The notes beneath the pieces are model-generated. The model ran no database searches, was not told the origin of the DNA, and worked only from the letters and a program-made list of their open reading frames with translations. From an uncultured Tenacibaculum sp. (GTDB lineage Bacteria; Bacteroidota; Bacteroidia; Flavobacteriales; Flavobacteriaceae): 64,000 nucleotides of DNA. Below are positions 50,646-58,909 of the stretch, in pieces. Position 1 is the stretch's first letter, and each line of letters begins with the position of its first letter. The stretch spans positions 124,001 through 188,000 of the forward strand of contig NZ_CANMMT010000003.1 in NCBI RefSeq assembly GCF_947499065.1, read 5' to 3'. The translations under genes were made by a program, and so were the position numbers.

Positions 50646-51518
50646 TTAAAAAACTCTAACAACATTAAACCCAAAAGATATATCCCCTTTGGTCCAATCC
50701 CCTTCAGCCTTTGTTAAGAAAGCGCTGTCGTTGCTTGCCCTTGCGTTGGAAAATAATAGTTGAAAAACATGACCCCCTGTTTCAATATCAATTCCTAGTG
50801 TTAGAGGATTTTTAAAAATTGAATTTTTATGTCTACTAAAGTTGTGAGCATAATCTAAGTTAACACTCATACGCTTACTTACTTTTAATCGACCACCAAC
50901 ACCCATTAAAAACTGATTGTGTGTATTACCACCAGTAACAGTGTGGTCTTGTAAGTTTTGACGAACAAAAGAAGGAGCTATTTCGAGAGATAAGTTCTTA
51001 GAAACTCTTCGTGAAGCAAGTAATTGAAAAGTATAACTCATTCGGTCTCCAAATTTTAAATTAGGATATTTTTTCTTTTTTAATTCAGAGTTGATATCCG
51101 CGCTAGCATACCCTACTAAGTTTAATGGAAACTTGCTTGATTGTTTAGTGAAACGAACTTTTGCTGTACCAGAATATGTTTTTTCAAAACTATCTCTACT
51201 TAAACTTAATTGTACTCCTTCCCAAAAGCTATAAGCTAATTGAATTTTAGTATTTGCTTGATCCAATCCAAAAAACTCATCAACACCATCTTTTAAAGAT
51301 CCAAAACGATGGGCAACAATTAAATATAAATCCCCTTTGTCGGCAATTTTAGTAGATTGTAAGTTTCCTATTTGCATTGCTTTAAAAGCTGGTAAAGCAA
51401 ATAGTTTTTCATTTTTAGTTTCATTGTCTAATTCATCTAATAAGTCGTCTTGAGCAAAAGTTTTTATAGATGTAAAAACAATTAAAAAAGCTATGATGTA
51501 TTTTATTTTAATATGCAT
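50646..51518 (-). CDS. DUF5777 family beta-barrel protein
   Basis: The 290-residue protein has a signal peptide (end near TFAQ) and alternating strands through the rest, ending in RVF as outer-membrane barrels do. Motifs such as IVAHRFGSLKDGVDEFFGLD and GIDIETGGHVFQLLFSN are those of DUF5777. The function is not known. It is the last gene of a six-gene operon; its start overlaps the OB-fold gene by 16 bp. Confidence 0.85.
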   Translation of the reverse strand: MHIKIKYIIAFLIVFTSIKTFAQDDLLDELDNETKNEKLFALPAFKAMQIGNLQSTKIADKGDLYLIVAHRFGSLKDGVDEFFGLDQANTKIQLAYSFWEGVQLSLSRDSFEKTYSGTAKVRFTKQSSKFPLNLVGYASADINSELKKKKYPNLKFGDRMSYTFQLLASRRVSKNLSLEIAPSFVRQNLQDHTVTGGNTHNQFLMGVGGRLKVSKRMSVNLDYAHNFSRHKNSIFKNPLTLGIDIETGGHVFQLLFSNARASNDSAFLTKAEGDWTKGDISFGFNVVRVF

Positions 51519-51886
51519 TGTTCTAATTTTAATTCGTCTAATAAATCATCGTATCCTATAACACGACCTTTAATTTGTATGTTGTCATTTTCTTTTATTG
51601 AAAGCCTAGCATCAGTATTCTTTAACTGGCAATAGATTTGATTTTCTAAGGAGATACCGTTTTCATCAATAGCGGTTACTTTGCCAGACAGTTGTACAAC
51701 TTTTGTGTTCCACTCAGAAAAATTCTGACTTACTTTTTGTAAAAAAACTGTCGAGCTTCCTTCAAAATCTACGTTTAGCTCTTCAATTGTTTTATGAGGT
51801 TTATAAGCGTACTTGTATGCTGAATATCCTCCTATGAGCAAAATGAAGAGTACAACCAAAAACTTATTTCTTTTCAACCAATTCAT
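51503..51886 (-). CDS. Membrane-anchored OB-fold (tRNA_anti-like) protein
   Basis: One membrane helix at residues 9-25 anchors a small domain. Residues 55-127 have the OB-fold pattern (VVQLSGKVTAIDENGISLE, NDNIQIKGRVIGYDDLL). Such tRNA_anti-like proteins occur beside YceI and cytochrome genes in Bacteroidota; binding to nucleic acid is unlikely outside the cytoplasm. It overlaps both neighbours by 16 and 23 bp. Confidence 0.75.
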   Translation of the reverse strand: MNWLKRNKFLVVLFILLIGGYSAYKYAYKPHKTIEELNVDFEGSSTVFLQKVSQNFSEWNTKVVQLSGKVTAIDENGISLENQIYCQLKNTDARLSIKENDNIQIKGRVIGYDDLLDELKLEQCILK

Positions 51887-52406
51887 AAGCTATAGAAACG
51901 TTTATTTGCTCAGCTATTTTCTTGCGAACAATACTTGGTATTTTAATTCCAAAATCTTGTGGTTGTACAAAAAAATTAGAGTTTAACATAATTTTATTGT
52001 TCTTCAAAACAACCTTGGCAGTAGTGTTTACTTTTTTCTTTTTTCCACGAACCGTAATAGTTCCTTTTAATGGAAATTCTTTTGAGTTTGATAAATTTTC
52101 TAAAGAAAACCCTTCTAACTTTCCTCTAAAAGTAGCTTTAGGATATTGGTCGCTGTCCATATAGTTTTCATTAAAATGCTCTTGCATTAAAGAAACTTTA
52201 AATTTAAAAGCAGTAATAAATAACTGAGCAGCTATATCTCCAGTGTTGGTTTTTAAAATAGCTGTAGAGCTATTGTTAGTAGCTTCTACAGGTTCAAATG
52301 CTTCTACAGAAGCTTTAAAATGCGTGCTACCAGTTCTGGTAAAATATTTTTGAGCAGTAATTGATTGACTAACCAATATAATTGCTAGGATGATTATTTT
52401 TTTCAT
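51864..52406 (-). CDS. YceI-family periplasmic protein
   Basis: The signal peptide ends at SITAQ. The mature 160 residues form the YceI lipocalin-like barrel (TRTGSTHFKASVEAFEP, MDSDQYPKATFRGKLEGF, FPLKGTITVRGKKKKV, FGIKIP). The family binds isoprenoids or other hydrophobic ligands. It follows the cytochrome c gene by 33 bp. Confidence 0.9.
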   Translation of the reverse strand: MKKIIILAIILVSQSITAQKYFTRTGSTHFKASVEAFEPVEATNNSSTAILKTNTGDIAAQLFITAFKFKVSLMQEHFNENYMDSDQYPKATFRGKLEGFSLENLSNSKEFPLKGTITVRGKKKKVNTTAKVVLKNNKIMLNSNFFVQPQDFGIKIPSIVRKKIAEQINVSIAYELVEKK

Positions 52407-52439
52407 GTAATTACGTTTTGTATTTTGAAACGAGTTGAA

Positions 52440-52772
52440 TTATTCTAAAAAGCCATCAGCTTTCCATTTATCAATAAGTGCTCTTTTTTCAGCAGTAAGA
52501 AGTCCACTTTGAGGCATTGGACTTGCAGCATCGTTCATTCTAGTAATTAGAGTTCCAAACTGAGCTGAGTTTTTAACTTGTTCGTATGTTTCTAAGATTA
52601 ATCCTTTTCTTGGGTTTACAGAACTGTGACAGGTCAAACAATTATTGTAAATAATAGGTTGTATATCTTTAGTATAAGTTACTGTTCTACTAATAGTATT
52701 AGGTAATGGTATTTCTGCCTTTGTACAACTAACCATTAAAGCTACGATTGAGATATAAAATACTTTTTTCAT
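52440..52772 (-). CDS. Single-haem c-type cytochrome lipoprotein
   Basis: Start 52772 lies 4 bp after the upstream stop and gives a lipobox MVSC (Cys16). The haem site is CLTCHSS (C-x-x-C-H) and a downstream Met in DAASPMPQSG is the likely sixth ligand. At 110 residues it is a planctomycete/flavobacterial-type small cytochrome. It should carry electrons in the periplasm. Confidence 0.88.
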   Translation of the reverse strand: MKKVFYISIVALMVSCTKAEIPLPNTISRTVTYTKDIQPIIYNNCLTCHSSVNPRKGLILETYEQVKNSAQFGTLITRMNDAASPMPQSGLLTAEKRALIDKWKADGFLE

Positions 52773-52776
52773 CTTT

Positions 52777-53922
52777 TTAATTTTGAACATCAATATTGGT
52801 TACGTTTTCTATTTTGTTTTCTAATGGTGCTACGGTAATTTTTTTACTAATGCTTAAAATATCACCTTGACTTGGAGTGCCATCACCAGTTTTATCAGCA
52901 ATAACAGTTAAGTAATATTCTCCGGGATGTAGATAAGTGAATAAAAAAGTGTTCTCTTTATTTTCTAAACTAGGAAAATGTAATAGTGTATCAAAAGCAG
53001 CAAAACTAGAAGTTAAATAACCGTTAGCGTCAGTTAAAGGATCTTTTGAAAGATATACCAATAAATTAGTGTCGGTAATTTGATTGTTTCTAGTTAGGTT
53101 TACAGTTAAGGTACCTAGTCTAGGATGATCGGTAATTTGATATGGGTCTCCAGATTGAGGGGCTAACTCATAAATGTTATTATTAGCTTGTTGTGCTAAA
53201 AACGTTGCAGATGTAGCTGCTTGTTCACCTTGTTTTACATATAGGTTTTCTGCTTTGAACCCATCAGCAAAATCTAAACCACTGTCAATAGCATTTTGAG
53301 GGTAATTAGTAGCACTAGCAGCAGCTTGAGCTAATTCCATATGCATTTTCTTTCCTTTGAAAGTCATATGACGCGTTGGAATACGACTACCTAAATTACT
53401 AGTGTATGAGTTGAAATATAAACTGTCATTTTTAAAACGTAATTCAAATGACATAATGTTTTTATTTCCAATAGCGTCTACAAAACGATAATATTTACCT
53501 TCAGAATTTCTGTCTTCTACTTTATCTAAAACAAAATAACTAGTTCTGTAAATACCACTTAATAACCCACCGTTACGTCCCATGATGGTTCTTTTACCTT
53601 TGTAATTTGTTACAAAAAATGAGGTAAGTAAATTTCCTAAAGAACCTCCTTCATGAATACCGTGAATATGTGATTTTGAGATGGCTCTATAATCCCATGC
53701 GAACCAGGGATAATCATCGGCAATAACTCTATTGCTACCTACCCAGTGACCTTGCATTTTTTCAAAAAAGTCAAAGCCATCAGTATTAATGTCGGCAGGA
53801 ATAACTTCAGCTGAAGGTTGCGGGTTAGAATTTGTTCCACCTGTAATGTCTCTAATTGCATCTTCACAACTTGCAAGAGCAAGTGTTATACATAACCCAA
53901 AAAGGATGTGTCTTTTTTTCAT
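52777..53922 (-). CDS. Hypothetical lipoprotein (381 aa)
   Basis: The lipobox is LASC (Cys19). Residues 45-200 look like a lipocalin-type or DUF1579-like barrel (FDFFEKMQGHWVGSNRVIAD, YYRFVDAIGNKNIMSFELRF). The C-terminal 130 residues are an Ig-like beta domain with DKTGDGTPSQGDI, a possible calcium loop. No proven family. It lies between the DUF2147-like and cytochrome genes in the FNR-box operon. Confidence 0.7.
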   Translation of the reverse strand: MKKRHILFGLCITLALASCEDAIRDITGGTNSNPQPSAEVIPADINTDGFDFFEKMQGHWVGSNRVIADDYPWFAWDYRAISKSHIHGIHEGGSLGNLLTSFFVTNYKGKRTIMGRNGGLLSGIYRTSYFVLDKVEDRNSEGKYYRFVDAIGNKNIMSFELRFKNDSLYFNSYTSNLGSRIPTRHMTFKGKKMHMELAQAAASATNYPQNAIDSGLDFADGFKAENLYVKQGEQAATSATFLAQQANNNIYELAPQSGDPYQITDHPRLGTLTVNLTRNNQITDTNLLVYLSKDPLTDANGYLTSSFAAFDTLLHFPSLENKENTFLFTYLHPGEYYLTVIADKTGDGTPSQGDILSISKKITVAPLENKIENVTNIDVQN

Positions 53923-53935
53923 GATTTAGTTTTTG

Positions 53936-54316
53936 TTATTGTTTTCTTACCCAAATTTCAATTAGAGGTTTATGCATGATGTAGCTTGTAACTTCTAATG
54001 TGTCTTTGTGTTTAATTTTAATCTTAAGATTGTCAGAGTTGGTTTGTGTAGCTCCTGAAATAGCATCAACAAAAGTGTCGTCCTTATAGGTTAAATTGTT
54101 TAAAAAGATATCTTTATCAGTGCCAGTTTCTCTAATAATAGTAGTGTCGTCGTTATAATAAATAACTTTACCAACAAGTTTGTTAGCCTGCTTCTCTATT
54201 TTATAAGTGGCCTTATAAAATGAGCTTTGGACATTCCAGATACCTAAAATTCGCTCATCTATTCGAGTAGAACACCCAATTAGAAAAATTAATAAACCAA
54301 ATAAATATCTCTTCAT
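53936..54316 (-). CDS. DUF2147-like lipoprotein
   Basis: The lipobox is LIGC (Cys15). The mature part (ILGIWNVQSSFYKATYKIE, KLVGKVIYYNDDTT, and the final LIEIWVRKQ) matches the protein at 58508 in the divergent operon, so the two are paralogues placed one in each operon. The family is a small beta-barrel of unknown ligand. It is the first gene of the leftward operon, 18 bp from its probable transcription start. Confidence 0.75.
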   Translation of the reverse strand: MKRYLFGLLIFLIGCSTRIDERILGIWNVQSSFYKATYKIEKQANKLVGKVIYYNDDTTIIRETGTDKDIFLNNLTYKDDTFVDAISGATQTNSDNLKIKIKHKDTLEVTSYIMHKPLIEIWVRKQ

Positions 54317-54341
54317 TTTTAATTCTGAATAATTACGGAGA

Positions 54342-54385
54342 CAAAATTGAGAAGGTTTGTAAGAAAGATTTTTGACCTATGTCAA
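54342..54385 (-). promoter_or_regulatory. FNR-type box plus -7 element for the leftward operon
   Basis: TTGACCTATGTCAA (54372-54385) is an FNR/NNR-type palindrome (TTGAC-N4-GTCAA). On the minus strand CAATTTTG (54349-54342) is the -7 candidate. The box centre lies 36.5 bp from the last G, which puts it about 42-43 bp before transcription start, the class II activator position. Confidence 0.75.
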
Positions 54386-54406
54386 AATCATCATAAAGAA
54401 GTGTTT

Positions 54407-54450
54407 TTGATTTAAGTCAAACAAAAACTTAAGGCACCAGTGTACATTTG
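54407..54450 (+). promoter_or_regulatory. FNR-type box plus -7 element for the rightward operon
   Basis: TTGATTTAAGTCAA (54407-54420) and TACATTTG (54443-54450) have the same 36.5-bp centre-to-G distance as the leftward pair. There is no TTG at the -33 position, as expected for an activator-dependent promoter. Confidence 0.8.
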
Positions 54451-54467
54451 AACAAAATTTATTTAGG

Positions 54468-54761
54468 ATGAAAAAATTGATGTTACGTTGGAATATAGAT
54501 AAACCAAGAGATTTAATAATAATATTTATAGTTTTTTCAATAACAGGTTCAACTTCGATAACAATAGGACGCCCTGTTTTAAAAGCAATAGGAATAACCT
54601 TAGAAAATATGCATGCAGCTATTTACTATCCGTTGTTTATACTATTAAGTTTTATATGTTATCAAGTTTTTTTGGTATTATATGGATGGCTTTTTGGACA
54701 ATTTAATTTCTTTTGGAACATGGAAAAGAAGATGTTAAGAAGGTTCGGTATTTCTATTTAA
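54468..54761 (+). CDS. Small membrane protein, DUF6787-like (97 aa)
   Basis: Two membrane helices (about 17-40 and 53-75) and the end GQFNFFWNMEKKMLRRFG, which I recognise from a short Bacteroidota membrane family (DUF6787 by recollection). The function is unknown. It is the first gene behind the rightward FNR-type box. Confidence 0.7.
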   Translation: MKKLMLRWNIDKPRDLIIIFIVFSITGSTSITIGRPVLKAIGITLENMHAAIYYPLFILLSFICYQVFLVLYGWLFGQFNFFWNMEKKMLRRFGISI

Positions 54762-54782
54762 AATTTCTTTTTATATTTAAGG

Positions 54783-55046
54783 ATGAAGAAAACAATTAAA
54801 TGGCGAACCTTAATTGCTTTAGTGTTAATGTACATTGCTATATTAATGAACTGGGAATGGGCTTGGGGAGTTTTGTTTATGTTTTGGGTTATTCCCGATC
54901 TTTTTTCTGGGATAACTTACTTTATAGAGCCGATTTCTAAAAAAGAGAATCCTAAAACATATTGGATAATTATTATTAGCTGGATTTTTATGGCCTTGTT
55001 CTCTTTGTCAACTTTAGTAATAGATTATCCAGGATACACTTATTAG
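54783..55046 (+). CDS. Small two-helix membrane protein (87 aa)
   Basis: Helices near 10-40 and 62-80. The pattern (ILMNWEWAWGVLFMFWV, KENPKTYWIIIISWIFMALF) matches the protein at 56973 (LFEWNWFWAFFIFMGLV, EESPRLYWTMIIIWSFLALF), so the operon holds two paralogues around the ABC-like and cyclase genes. No named family. Confidence 0.65.
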   Translation: MKKTIKWRTLIALVLMYIAILMNWEWAWGVLFMFWVIPDLFSGITYFIEPISKKENPKTYWIIIISWIFMALFSLSTLVIDYPGYTY

Positions 55047-55048
55047 TT

Positions 55049-55894
55049 ATGAATGATTTTTCTATTGGAGCTATTTTTAAGAGATATAAATGGAAAATTT
55101 CGTTTACTTTTTTACTATTAATTTTAGAAAATATATCTAAAGTGCTACAACCTTTGATTTTAGGTATTGCTATTAACGATTTAATTAATGGAAGTAACAA
55201 AGGACTGTGGTTGTTTACAGGCTTGTATTTAATAGGTTTTGTTATTGGTACCATACGTAGGTATTACGATACTCGTGCCTATACATTTATATATACAAAT
55301 GTAGCTTCGGAAATTGCAGAAACACAAAATAAAAAAGGAATAGAAGTTTCAGCTATTGCAGCAAGAAGTGCATTAGTAAAAGAATTAGTAGATTTTTTTG
55401 AGCACGATGTTACCCAGGCATTCACATCAGCGATTAGTGTTGTGGGAGCATTGATAATGTTAGCATTGTTTGATTTGTGGATTTTTGGAGGATGCTTGTT
55501 AACTATAATCATTATCATTTTAATTTATACCTTTAGCACCAAACGTATTTATAACTATAACATAGGTTTAAACGATGAGTTAGAACATCGAATAAATGTG
55601 TTAGAAACTCGTGAACATACAGGTATTTTTAATCATTTTAAAAAAATAGCTAAGTGGTTAGTTAAAATGAGCGATTTAGAAACAGTTAATTTTTCAATCA
55701 TTGAAATTGTATTGTTCATACTAGCAATTTATGCATTGTATGCTTCAGCTAGTGCTGTAAATGCTACAGCTGGTGGCATTTTTTCGGTACTTACTTATGT
55801 TTTAGAGTTTTCAGGAGGTGTGTTTATGCTTCCTATTATATTTCAACAAATAATTCGTTTACAAGAAATTAGTACAAGGCTAAAAAATATTTAA
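55049..55894 (+). CDS. ABC transporter six-helix domain protein without ATPase
   Basis: The 281 residues match the membrane domain of ABC exporters (ISKVLQPLILGIAINDLING, the coupling-helix-type region FEHDVTQAFTSAISVVGALI), but the protein ends before any nucleotide-binding domain and no ATPase gene is nearby. It may be a non-transporting membrane partner or use an ATPase from elsewhere. Spacing to both neighbours is 2 bp. Confidence 0.75.
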   Translation: MNDFSIGAIFKRYKWKISFTFLLLILENISKVLQPLILGIAINDLINGSNKGLWLFTGLYLIGFVIGTIRRYYDTRAYTFIYTNVASEIAETQNKKGIEVSAIAARSALVKELVDFFEHDVTQAFTSAISVVGALIMLALFDLWIFGGCLLTIIIIILIYTFSTKRIYNYNIGLNDELEHRINVLETREHTGIFNHFKKIAKWLVKMSDLETVNFSIIEIVLFILAIYALYASASAVNATAGGIFSVLTYVLEFSGGVFMLPIIFQQIIRLQEISTRLKNI

Positions 55895-55896
55895 AA

Positions 55897-56976
55897 TTGA
55901 GTAGGAACTTAAGAACATACCTAAATTTATTAGGACAATCAGTATTTTATTGGACTATTACATACATGCTATTCATTACAATTCGCTTTTATGGAATAGG
56001 GGAAGATGAAGGATTGCCTTTAATAGACAAAACAAATATTCCTTTTTATGTAGCTTTACAGTATGCAGCATTTTTAGGGGCTTCTATAGGTGTTTTTTAT
56101 TCATTAATTGAATTTGTGTTTGATACCTATGTGTCAAAGCGAACAGCATTATGGTTTCAAATTTTATCCAAAACATTTATCTATTTCATAGTTTTAATTA
56201 TTTGTGTTTCCATAATTCGAAAGTATTATCAATACGACAATAATTTAGAAATTCCAGTCATAAAAAAAGGTTGGTGGGTAAAGAGCAAAACATTTTGGGT
56301 AACAGTATTATTCTTTGTTTGCTCATCATTGGTGTTTTCTATTCTAAAAATGGCGACAGAAAAACTGGGGCCAGGAGTTTTTCTTAAAATGTTATTGGGT
56401 AAGTATAAAAGTCCACAAGAAGAAAAACGAATATTTATGTTCTTAGATTTGAAAAATTCTACACCTATTGCAGAAAAATTAGGGCATTTGAAGTATAGTC
56501 AATTTATTCAAGATTGTTTTTACGACTTGAACGAATTAGTACCTAAATACGAAGCAGAAATTTACCAATATGTGGGAGATGAAGCAGTGTTAAATTGGGA
56601 ATATAAAAAGGGACTGGCGAATAACAATTGTGTGTCATTGTTCTTTGAGTTTCAACAAAAACTACAGTCAAAAAAAGACTATTATAATCAAAAATATAAT
56701 GAAGTTCCAGAGTTTAAAGCAGGTTTACATGGTGGAACTTTAATGGTAGCCGAGGTTGGAACTATAAAAAAAGAACTAGCATATCATGGAGATGTTATAA
56801 ATACATCAGCTAGAATTCAGGCAGAGTGTAATACGTATAATGTACCAGTTTTAATTTCAGAAAATTTATTGTCCGATTTAAATGTTAAGAATCCTTATCT
56901 AACAAAGGTCTTAGGAGATATCTTATTACGAGGTAAAAAGAATAAAGTTAACTTGTATACAATATCAAAAGCATGA
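55897..56976 (+). CDS. Membrane-bound class III adenylate/guanylate cyclase
   Basis: The start codon is TTG at 55897, 2 bp after the previous stop. Residues 1-160 hold four membrane helices. Residues 180-340 form the class III catalytic domain: first metal Asp in FMFLDLKNSTPIAEKLG, second in QYVGDEAVLNW, and AYHGDVINTSARIQAECN near the transition-state residues. It should make a cyclic nucleotide at the inner membrane. A cyclase inside a regulon of a Crp/Fnr protein invites a feedback link (inference). Confidence 0.88.
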   Translation: MSRNLRTYLNLLGQSVFYWTITYMLFITIRFYGIGEDEGLPLIDKTNIPFYVALQYAAFLGASIGVFYSLIEFVFDTYVSKRTALWFQILSKTFIYFIVLIICVSIIRKYYQYDNNLEIPVIKKGWWVKSKTFWVTVLFFVCSSLVFSILKMATEKLGPGVFLKMLLGKYKSPQEEKRIFMFLDLKNSTPIAEKLGHLKYSQFIQDCFYDLNELVPKYEAEIYQYVGDEAVLNWEYKKGLANNNCVSLFFEFQQKLQSKKDYYNQKYNEVPEFKAGLHGGTLMVAEVGTIKKELAYHGDVINTSARIQAECNTYNVPVLISENLLSDLNVKNPYLTKVLGDILLRGKKNKVNLYTISKA

Positions 56977-57215
56977 GAAAATGGAAAACGATTATAGCAT
57001 TATTTTTATTGATTTTAGCAGTGCTTTTCGAATGGAATTGGTTTTGGGCATTTTTTATTTTTATGGGGCTGGTTAATGTGTTAAGTAGTAAAAAAATACA
57101 TTTTGTAGAGGAAGTATCGTTAGAAGAATCGCCAAGACTGTACTGGACAATGATTATTATATGGTCGTTTTTAGCGTTATTTTCTATTTTAAACTACTTG
57201 GATATTTTGACCTAA
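56973..57215 (+). CDS. Small two-helix membrane protein (80 aa), paralogue of the one at 54783
   Basis: It overlaps the cyclase stop by 4 bp (ATGA). Helices lie near 7-33 and 56-73. It shares the W-x-W start region and the SPRLYW motif with the 87-residue protein. The stop codon lies inside an FNR-type box that serves the next gene. Confidence 0.65.
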   Translation: MRKWKTIIALFLLILAVLFEWNWFWAFFIFMGLVNVLSSKKIHFVEEVSLEESPRLYWTMIIIWSFLALFSILNYLDILT

Positions 57216-57250
57216 ATCAAAAGAAATCAGTGTTGTTTTACCCAATTTTG
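57207..57250 (+). promoter_or_regulatory. Third FNR-type box plus -7 element, inside the rightward operon
   Basis: TTGACCTAAATCAA (57207-57220) and CAATTTTG (57243-57250) again have a 36.5-bp centre-to-G distance. The -7 octamer is identical to that of the leftward promoter. It gives the hydroxylase-to-reductase genes their own start. Confidence 0.8.
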
Positions 57251-57267
57251 TAATAAATTTAAACAGC

Positions 57268-58260
57268 ATGAAAAATTCAACATTATTAATCAGGAGTTTA
57301 CTCGTTATAGCAATTATAACAGGTTTTGCTCACTACTTCTATTATAACTACAATGTAGGTGGAAGTTCGAGTGTTATATCATTTTTTTCAGAGACTTTAC
57401 AGTGGGAAAGCGTAGAATATTGGTTCTATGTTTTTAACGATTTGAGTTTGGTATATATAATAGTTCCTTTCTTTTTAATTGAGCTTATTAGGTATGCTTT
57501 TTTAAGAAGATTAACTAAAGACTTAATATTAGATAGTGTTGCCAATGTATTAACCTTTGGAGGTTTCTTTTTAATTGAAATAATATTAGGAATTTTAGCA
57601 ATAACTAAGGTGTATTATTGGGTGTATAACAATTTAAGTTTGCCACATTTAGATGTTAATTGGGCAACAATTATAGCTTGTGTGTTATTGGCCGATTTTG
57701 CGTATTACTGGGAGCATAGAACAATGCACAGAATTGGTATAGGTTGGGCTACACATACGGTACATCACAGTTCTCCACATTTTAATATGTCTGTTGCCTA
57801 CAGATTTGGACCTTTAGATGCTATTATGCCTATTGTTTTTTCATTGCCAATTGTAATGCTTGGTTTCGATCCAATTTTAGTTTTGTTATCAGAAGTATTT
57901 GTACAAGTGTTTCAAACTTTGTTACATACAGAAATAATTGGTAAATTAATAAAGCCAATTGAACTGATATTTAATACACCTTCACATCATAGAGTTCACC
58001 ATGGTTCAAACAAACAGTATTGGGACAAAAACTATGCAGGGATATTGATTATTTGGGATAGAATGTTAGGAACTTTTGAACCAGAAGAAGAAAAGGTGGT
58101 GTATGGAATTTCAGAACCTTTAAATAGTGTTAATCCTATAAAGGTATTTTTTCATGGACTCACTAGATTGAATAGAAAGCTAAGAGAAGTAAAAGGATTC
58201 AAAAATAAAATATTGGTATTTATTAAACCCCCAGATTGGATGCCAAAAGAGAATAATTAA
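57268..58260 (+). CDS. Sterol desaturase / fatty-acid hydroxylase family di-iron membrane enzyme
   Basis: The 330-residue membrane protein has four to five helices and the histidine clusters of the family: HRTMH near residue 150, HTVHH near 163 and HRVHH near 245, with EVFVQVFQTLLHTE between them. These bind two irons for O2-dependent hydroxylation or desaturation of a lipid. It leads the distal segment that also encodes a Rieske oxygenase, suggesting consecutive oxidation steps. The substrate is unknown. Confidence 0.88.
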   Translation: MKNSTLLIRSLLVIAIITGFAHYFYYNYNVGGSSSVISFFSETLQWESVEYWFYVFNDLSLVYIIVPFFLIELIRYAFLRRLTKDLILDSVANVLTFGGFFLIEIILGILAITKVYYWVYNNLSLPHLDVNWATIIACVLLADFAYYWEHRTMHRIGIGWATHTVHHSSPHFNMSVAYRFGPLDAIMPIVFSLPIVMLGFDPILVLLSEVFVQVFQTLLHTEIIGKLIKPIELIFNTPSHHRVHHGSNKQYWDKNYAGILIIWDRMLGTFEPEEEKVVYGISEPLNSVNPIKVFFHGLTRLNRKLREVKGFKNKILVFIKPPDWMPKENN

Positions 58261-58272
58261 AAACAAGAAATT

Positions 58273-58497
58273 ATGAAATTATTTTTAACGCTTATAGTAT
58301 CCATTCTAACTTATTTCGGATTACAATATTATCAAACAGGTTCTCTTATAACGTGGGTAGTGTTAGTTGTTCTTTGGACTGTGATAGATTATTTTACCTA
58401 TGACAATCCTTTTTCATGGAAAGATTATATTTTACTAGTTGTAATCTTATCAGTAATAGAAATAGCTACCTTATATAATTACTTTGGAACACTATAA
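58273..58497 (+). CDS. Small membrane protein (74 aa)
   Basis: Two to three hydrophobic segments (residues 2-18, 26-40 and 50-68) and little else: VLWTVIDYFTYDNPFSWKDY links them. No family is recognised. Spacing of 12 bp and 10 bp to its neighbours places it firmly in the operon. Confidence 0.6.
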   Translation: MKLFLTLIVSILTYFGLQYYQTGSLITWVVLVVLWTVIDYFTYDNPFSWKDYILLVVILSVIEIATLYNYFGTL

Positions 58498-58507
58498 ATT
58501 AAAAAAA

Positions 58508-58897
58508 ATGAAACAGCTATTATTAACCTTTTTATGTTTGATTACATTGATTTCGTGTGCTCAAAATAATGATGAGATTGTTGGAACTTGGACAGTAAAG
58601 AATCAATATTATGAAGCAGAATATGAGGTTGTTGAATATAAAGGAAAGTTCTTTGGGAAAATTCATTACTATAATGATGGTAAAAATGAATACAAAGGAA
58701 ATAATGAAAAAAAGGACTATTTTTTAACAGATGTAGAAAAGAAAGGAAAGAAATACGTTAATGGAAAAATGTATTTACCAGAAGGTTCGTATTATGAGGT
58801 AATTTTTACATTAAAAAATAAAGATGAATTAGAGGCATTAATGACTGTTGAAAGTCAGCCCTATAAGGAAACTTGGAAAAGGAAAAAGAAAAAATAA
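58508..58897 (+). CDS. DUF2147-like lipoprotein, paralogue of the one at 53936
   Basis: Start 58508 (MKQLLLTFLCLITLISC) gives a lipoprotein with lipobox LISC; an in-frame ATG at 58484 would overlap the previous gene. The barrel motifs (EIVGTWTVKNQYYEAEYEV, GKIHYYNDGKNEYKG, final YKETWKRKK) match the leftward operon copy. Unknown ligand. Confidence 0.78.
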   Translation: MKQLLLTFLCLITLISCAQNNDEIVGTWTVKNQYYEAEYEVVEYKGKFFGKIHYYNDGKNEYKGNNEKKDYFLTDVEKKGKKYVNGKMYLPEGSYYEVIFTLKNKDELEALMTVESQPYKETWKRKKKK

Positions 58898-58909
58898 ATT
58901 ATTAGAAGT

